From: Agarivorans albus
Lineage (GTDB): Bacteria; Pseudomonadota; Gammaproteobacteria; Enterobacterales; Celerinatantimonadaceae
NCBI RefSeq assembly: GCF_019670105.1
Contig: NZ_AP023032.1
Location: 4,410,001 to 4,474,000 of the forward strand
DNA: 64,000 nucleotides
Direction: 5' to 3'
Position 1 is the first letter of the stretch; every line of letters begins with the position of its first letter. Below, one piece after another: positions 59,574 through 64,000 of this stretch. The notes beneath the pieces are model-generated. The model had not been told where the DNA came from. It was given only the letters and a program-made list of their open reading frames with translations, and searched no databases. Position numbers and translations under genes: made by a program.

Positions 59574-60701
59574 GTGACTGAACAAACAAATACCAAGCCC
59601 TCTTCGCCTTACGTATCCCCCGGTATGCCGGCCCTAGATATGAACGGAAAAACCACTTCTTTCTTTGAATTTTGGCCAACTTGGGCAGTGTATATTCCAG
59701 TGGTATTTCAATGGATAGCCTTAGGCATTCGCCATCGCTCGTTCACTTTACCGCTATTGGCAAACCCTAAACTCCCTTTAGCCGGCATGGTCGGTGTAGG
59801 CAAAAGCGAACTGCTGGCTCAAGCTACGGGGTCATGTGACGACGCTGTCCTTGCCTGGATGAAAGTCAATCGCACCGGCGCACCATTGGCGCGCCAAGTA
59901 GAAGACTTATTAGAGCAAATGCAACAACGCGGCCTCGAGTTTCCAATTGTAGGCAAACCCGATATTGGCTGCCGTGGTGCGGGAGTAAAGTTGCTGCATA
60001 ACCGCCAAGAGCTGCAAGATTGTCTAGAAAACTATCCGCTTAATGCTGCCATGTTGATTCAAAAATTGGCCAGCTATGAAGCCGAGGCCGGCGTGTTCTT
60101 TGTACGCCACCCCGACCAGCCACAAGGTGAGATTATTTCTTTAGCATTAAAGTACACGCCTTATGTAGTGGGTGATGGCCAGTCCACCTTAAAACAGCTG
60201 ATTAAGGCGGACCCTCGCGCTAGCGAACTGCAACACCTGTATTTAAGTCGTCATCACGACAAACTAGACAGCATAATCGATGAAGGCCAACCCTATAAAT
60301 TGGTGTTTTCGGCCAGTCATTGTCGCGGCGCTATTTTTCGCGATGCCAATGATTTAATCACTCCAGAATTAAACCAAGCGATTAACCAGATGATGGCCGA
60401 TTTACCCGAGTTCTATTACGGACGAATGGACATTAAATTCGCCGACATCACCCACTTACAACAAGGAACCAATCTGGAGATTGTCGAAATTAATAGCGCT
60501 AGCTCTGAATCGCTGCATATTTGGGATCGTAAAACTCCCTTTCGCGAAGCAATGCGCTCGTTATTGTTTCAATACAAAACCTTATTTGAACTAGGTGCTG
60601 CCAATCGCAAACGTGGTTATCGACCACCTAAATTTAAAGAGCTGCTAGTACGCTGGAAACATGAGCGTGAACTCACTGCTTGTTATCCAGAAACGGATTA
60701 A
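59574..60701 (+). CDS. ATP-grasp ligase-like protein
   Basis: A 375-residue protein with an ATP-grasp fold: KPDIGCRGAGVKLL nucleotide loop near 128, a Glu/Asn metal site near LEIVEINSAS at about 309, and RMDIKFAD. Homologues are often called D-alanine--D-alanine ligase-like, but the acceptor is unknown. GTG start (59574) has AAGGAAG ten bases upstream. It lies ten bases before the OlsF-like acyltransferase gene, an arrangement suggesting a joint role in an aminolipid or amide-bond pathway (inference). Confidence 0.72.
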   Translation: MTEQTNTKPSSPYVSPGMPALDMNGKTTSFFEFWPTWAVYIPVVFQWIALGIRHRSFTLPLLANPKLPLAGMVGVGKSELLAQATGSCDDAVLAWMKVNRTGAPLARQVEDLLEQMQQRGLEFPIVGKPDIGCRGAGVKLLHNRQELQDCLENYPLNAAMLIQKLASYEAEAGVFFVRHPDQPQGEIISLALKYTPYVVGDGQSTLKQLIKADPRASELQHLYLSRHHDKLDSIIDEGQPYKLVFSASHCRGAIFRDANDLITPELNQAINQMMADLPEFYYGRMDIKFADITHLQQGTNLEIVEINSASSESLHIWDRKTPFREAMRSLLFQYKTLFELGAANRKRGYRPPKFKELLVRWKHERELTACYPETD

Positions 60702-60711
60702 GGAGTAATCC

Positions 60712-62493
60712 ATGCAGGAAAAAAATAATCCATTTAGGCTGAGTATGCGCCCACAGTGGTTAGCGAGAGTAATAGAAAAGATCTTGGGCTTAAGCACTTT
60801 GGCCAAGCACTATGATGCTGCCCCTAACTTTGTAAATGACAGCCAAACAGCACAAAAGTTTTTGCGTCATACCATGCACCGTTTAGATTTCTCGTTACTC
60901 GCCAACAATCCAGAAGCACTTAAAAATGTGCCGCAAGAAGGTCCGCTACTGATTGTGGCTAACCATCCTTTGGGCGGCTTAGAAGGCGTAGCAATGAGCG
61001 AATTATTGCTACAAGTGCGCCCCGACTTAAAAGTGCTCACAAATGAACTGTTAGCCAATATAGAAGAGTTTCAAGATCTGTTTATTGGCGTAGACGTGCT
61101 CTCTGAGCAAGCCGCCAAGAAAAATGCTCGCGGCATTCGCATGTCTTGCCAGCACTTATCTAAGGGTGGAGCATTAATGATTTACCCCGCGGGCATGGTG
61201 TCAGCCATCAATACTGAAACGGGTCAAATAGAAGATCGCCAATGGAACAATTTGGTTGGACGTTTAGCCAAACGTTATAAGGCTCACGTATTACCTTGTT
61301 TTGTTACTGGGCGTAATTCCAAATTGTTTTATCTCGCCGGTTTATTGCATCGCCGCCTACGTACTGCCCTTCTGCCAAGAGAGCTAATAAACAAACGTGG
61401 TCGTGAATTTACCATGCAAATTGGCGAAATTATTGCACCTAAAGATTATCAAGACTTAAGTGATGAACAAGCCGTTACCGATTACTTGCGGGTAGCGACT
61501 GATTTACTGAGTTTACCTAACAATAAAAAAGCTAAAGCTGCGCCCAAGCACCCGCCGCTGCACTTAGTTGAATGTTTGCCTAATGGCCGCCAAGAACTAC
61601 GTAAGCAGTTAGATACTTTAGAAGACTGCATATTAGTCAGCCACCGTAACTTTAGTGTGTATTGCGCCCCCTACCCACGCTTAGGGCCGATTATGGATGA
61701 GATAGCCTTGGCACGGGAAGTCACCTTCAGAGCTGCCGGAGAGGGTACTGGCAAACACTTAGACAGCGACCAGTTCGACCCTCACTATTTGCACTTATTT
61801 GTTTGGGATAACGACGCCCATTGCTTGGTAGGAGGTTACCGCCTTGGTCATGCCAACGAAATTGTTGAGCAACACGGCATCAATGCTCTGTATAGCCGCT
61901 CACTATACGATTTTGACCAAGCTTATTTGAAACGCATGGGCGATTGTTTAGAAATGGGCCGCTCCTTTGTGGTGCCTAAATACCAGCGCCATCCTCGAGC
62001 GCTCGATTTACTGTGGCAAGGCATTGGTCACTACGTGGCAGAAAACCCGCAGTATCACACTTTATTTGGTTGTGTGAGCATTTCCCAAGAGCATTCCGAG
62101 CTGGCTCAAGCCTTTATCTCAGATTCGATGATTTCGGCTTTTCGTGCTGAGCAGCGCTATCTAAACGATGTTAAGCCTATTGTGCCTTTAAAGGTGAAAG
62201 GCAAAGTATGGTCGAGCAAGGTACTCGCGTCGCTTAGCAACATTGCCATTCTTAATAAACTGGTGGGTCAATGTGAACCGGGTAAATCGATCCCCATTTT
62301 GCTGCGTCACTACTTAGCGTTAAATGGCCGCTTTGTCTGTTTTTCAGTGAACAACAGCTTCAATCAGTCGCTAGATGGACTAATTATTGTTGATTTAAGA
62401 AAAACCCCTGAGAAATATTTACGTCGTTACCTCGGTCAAACTGGTAGTGAACGCTTTTTAAATAAATGGAGAAACAATGAAGCAGCTGCGTGA
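60712..62493 (+). CDS. olsF: OlsF-like bifunctional acyltransferase
   Basis: A 593-residue fusion. The N-terminal half is a lysophospholipid-type O-acyltransferase with NHPLGG at 84-89 and a later EDRQW region. The C-terminal half (about 290-590) resembles the GNAT-like OlsB N-acyltransferase, with LEMGRSFVVPKYQR near 422. This order equals OlsF of Serratia, which makes ornithine lipids in one protein. RBS AAGGAG lies before ATG. Substrate amino acid not proven. Confidence 0.82.
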   Translation: MQEKNNPFRLSMRPQWLARVIEKILGLSTLAKHYDAAPNFVNDSQTAQKFLRHTMHRLDFSLLANNPEALKNVPQEGPLLIVANHPLGGLEGVAMSELLLQVRPDLKVLTNELLANIEEFQDLFIGVDVLSEQAAKKNARGIRMSCQHLSKGGALMIYPAGMVSAINTETGQIEDRQWNNLVGRLAKRYKAHVLPCFVTGRNSKLFYLAGLLHRRLRTALLPRELINKRGREFTMQIGEIIAPKDYQDLSDEQAVTDYLRVATDLLSLPNNKKAKAAPKHPPLHLVECLPNGRQELRKQLDTLEDCILVSHRNFSVYCAPYPRLGPIMDEIALAREVTFRAAGEGTGKHLDSDQFDPHYLHLFVWDNDAHCLVGGYRLGHANEIVEQHGINALYSRSLYDFDQAYLKRMGDCLEMGRSFVVPKYQRHPRALDLLWQGIGHYVAENPQYHTLFGCVSISQEHSELAQAFISDSMISAFRAEQRYLNDVKPIVPLKVKGKVWSSKVLASLSNIAILNKLVGQCEPGKSIPILLRHYLALNGRFVCFSVNNSFNQSLDGLIIVDLRKTPEKYLRRYLGQTGSERFLNKWRNNEAAA

Positions 62494-62989
62494 CGCTACC
62501 GTAGAAGCACTTCAGCAAGTGCAACAATTAGTAGAAGCGAGTGATGGAGCACTCTACAACCAGCCCTCTGTTCACAGTGAATCTGGCATTGGTCGCCATG
62601 TACGACACATTCTAGATCACTTCTTAGCTCTACAGCATGGTTTGGATAAAGGCAGTATTGATTACAATTCACGCCACCGAGATAGCGATATAGAAAACGA
62701 TCCAAGCCTAGCCTTACAACTGATTAATCAGCTGTGTAACTGGTTCCTTCACCCACAATCCAGCATTGATGAACGCCCGATTAAGGTGGAGTCAGAGATT
62801 TCTTTAAAGCAGCAACAGAGCATGCAGTTTGATAGCAGTTTAAGCCGCGAATTATGCTACTTAATTAACCATACCGTGCACCATGTTGCTTATGCCAAAT
62901 TAGTGGCAAAAGAGCTGGGCTTATCGGTAGATAATAACATGGGCATCGCACCTAGCACTGCGAGTTACCTGCGCCAACAAGGCAACTAA
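62477..62989 (+). CDS. DinB-like metalloprotein
   Basis: A 170-residue four-helix DinB-superfamily protein. Metal-ligand histidines are seen in HVRHILDHFLAL near 45-52 and the C-terminal HTVHHVAYAKLVA near 133. The family includes thiol transferases and metal-dependent hydrolases; specific role unknown. Overlaps olsF-like gene by 17 bases and touches the next gene, so co-transcribed. Confidence 0.8.
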   Translation: MKQLRDATVEALQQVQQLVEASDGALYNQPSVHSESGIGRHVRHILDHFLALQHGLDKGSIDYNSRHRDSDIENDPSLALQLINQLCNWFLHPQSSIDERPIKVESEISLKQQQSMQFDSSLSRELCYLINHTVHHVAYAKLVAKELGLSVDNNMGIAPSTASYLRQQGN

Positions 62990-63778
62990 ATGTGTACTGT
63001 TAGTGTATTGCGTCTTGACCAGCAAACCGTAATTACCATGAACCGCGATGAAGCCCGTCATCGCCATGAAGCAGGCATAAAGCAACAGCATAAGGGTGAT
63101 ACGGTATTGGTTTACCCCGTTGATGGGCAAGCTGGCGGTACGTGGTTTGGCTTTAACAATCATGGAGTTGTATTAGCGCTATTAAATCGTTACCAAGATC
63201 CACAGCATGCAGGTGCGCCCACTCGTGGACAAATTATTCCCCAAGCCTTGGCGTTAGGCAGCAGCCAACACCTTGAGCAACATTTAGCCAAGCAAGATTA
63301 CCAGCACTTCAACCCTTTTGATCTATTAATGATATCAGCTAATGATTGCCAGCACTTTTCTTGGAATGGTAAACAGCTTAGCCATCATCATCTTAGCGAC
63401 AAGGCCATTCAGCTCAGTTCATCAGCCTTAAATACCCAACAAGTGTTGGCTAGCCGAAAACACCGCTTCCAACAATGGCTAGAACATAAACCTAGCTCTG
63501 CCGAACGAGTACTTAGCGATATTCACCTGCAGCAATGCCAAGAAAACCGCAGCCACTCAGTGCTTATGGACAGAGATGAAGCACACAGCAAAAGCATTTG
63601 CCAAGTACGCCTAAGTGCCCTAGATAGCGAGTTTGATTACTACCCAGAAGCTAGCCTACAAGCGTGGCGACAGCAACTTAGCCAAGCTAATCAGCCCTTA
63701 GACGCCGGCTTACTAGAGAAACAACAACGCCAACTTTCCATCATCCGTTCTGATTTAATCGACGAGGTAACCCTATGA
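62990..63778 (+). CDS. NRDE (TANGO2) family protein
   Basis: A 262-residue NRDE-family protein. It begins MCTVSVLRLD with the Cys2 typical of N-terminal nucleophile proteins, contains VITMNRDEARHR near residue 15 and GGTWFGFNNHGVVLALLNR. Homologous to TANGO2, whose biochemical role, perhaps in lipid or haem handling, is unsettled. ATG directly after the DinB-like stop. Confidence 0.87.
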   Translation: MCTVSVLRLDQQTVITMNRDEARHRHEAGIKQQHKGDTVLVYPVDGQAGGTWFGFNNHGVVLALLNRYQDPQHAGAPTRGQIIPQALALGSSQHLEQHLAKQDYQHFNPFDLLMISANDCQHFSWNGKQLSHHHLSDKAIQLSSSALNTQQVLASRKHRFQQWLEHKPSSAERVLSDIHLQQCQENRSHSVLMDRDEAHSKSICQVRLSALDSEFDYYPEASLQAWRQQLSQANQPLDAGLLEKQQRQLSIIRSDLIDEVTL

Positions 63779-64000
63779 AAAAGCTAATACTAGCCTTACT
63801 GTTTGTCTCCGGATACAGCTTTGCTGCAGATCCTATCTACACGTCTTGGTTTAATAACCTAGCCATCAAAGGTTACGATAGCGTGGCTTATTTTACTGAG
63901 AACAAACCAGTAGAAGGCAAAGAGAGTTTTGAATACGAATGGCAAGGTGCTACGTGGCGCTTTAGCAGTGCAGAAAACCTGGCTATGTTTAAAGCCGAGC
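63775..64000 (+). CDS. YHS domain protein, cut by window end
   Basis: First 75 residues of an exported protein with a signal peptide (cleavage after SFA near residue 17) and the start of a YHS domain: GYDSVAYFTENKPVEG and the WRFSSAENLAMF part. Its ATG overlaps the NRDE stop (ATGA). The 3' end lies outside the window. Confidence 0.82.
   Translation, partial: MKKLILALLFVSGYSFAADPIYTSWFNNLAIKGYDSVAYFTENKPVEGKESFEYEWQGATWRFSSAENLAMFKAE

Noticed and set aside
59770-59830. Walker A-like motif GMVGVGKSE in the ATP-grasp protein
   Set aside because: It fits GxxxxGKS by chance but no Walker B or P-loop fold follows; the ATP-grasp loop and metal site explain the protein better.

Overview
The window is a contiguous piece of a chromosome from a marine-type gammaproteobacterium. 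It has moderate GC, many A/T-rich intergenic hairpins, and proteins close to enterobacterial and vibrio orthologues (HdfR, MaoP, RimK, MenB, XylA, XylR, ThiC, ModF, YegD). A PEP-CTERM protein, several lone solute-binding proteins and diguanylate cyclases, plus a full xylose route, suggest an alga-associated Alteromonadales organism of the Agarivorans type. The genus is inference only. I see no rRNA, tRNA, CRISPR array, insertion sequence or prophage.

Layout. 0-9 kb: mixed housekeeping genes (lipoprotein, YegD chaperone, PAS-GGDEF cyclase, ABC exporter with a divergent LysR regulator, HdfR). 9-15 kb: maoP followed by a same-strand run rimK, AstE-like hydrolase, MscS-like protein, RimB-like protease, mgtE and a CorA/ZntB transporter. 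15-19 kb: a PEP-CTERM protein behind a candidate sigma-54 promoter, a TerC/Alx gene behind a yybP-ykoY manganese riboswitch, and a TetR-controlled membrane gene fused onto a decayed SDR gene. 20-31 kb: xylose locus 1 (xylR, xylB, a second xylR-like gene, tal, tkt, a lone binding protein, xylA). 31-33.5 kb: GFA protein, exported ATP-dependent DNA ligase, exported RimB-like protein, binding protein. 33.5-40.1 kb: thiCDEFSGH operon on the minus strand behind a TPP riboswitch. 40-42 kb: a small polysaccharide-export pair. 42-49 kb: menaquinone genes menA, menF-D-H-B and a detached menC (no menE). 49-53 kb: xylose locus 2, the xylFGH ABC importer. 53-56.5 kb: a PotD-like binding protein overlapping a membrane diguanylate cyclase. 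56.5-59.4 kb: a CLCA_X metalloprotein, a DUF805 protein and ModF. 59.5-64 kb: an ATP-grasp ligase, an OlsF-like bifunctional acyltransferase, DinB-like and NRDE proteins, and the start of a YHS protein cut by the window end.

How the genes work together. XylFGH imports xylose, XylA and XylB make xylulose 5-phosphate, and Tal and Tkt feed it into glycolysis. XylR and its paralogue probably regulate this; a 14-base element occurs upstream of both xylB and xylA. Transketolase and MenD both use thiamine diphosphate, supplied by the neighbouring thi operon. The most unusual items are the candidate sigma-54/PEP-CTERM promoter, the binding-protein/cyclase pair, the ATP-grasp/OlsF pair, the RimK/RimB cluster and the twin XylR arrangement.
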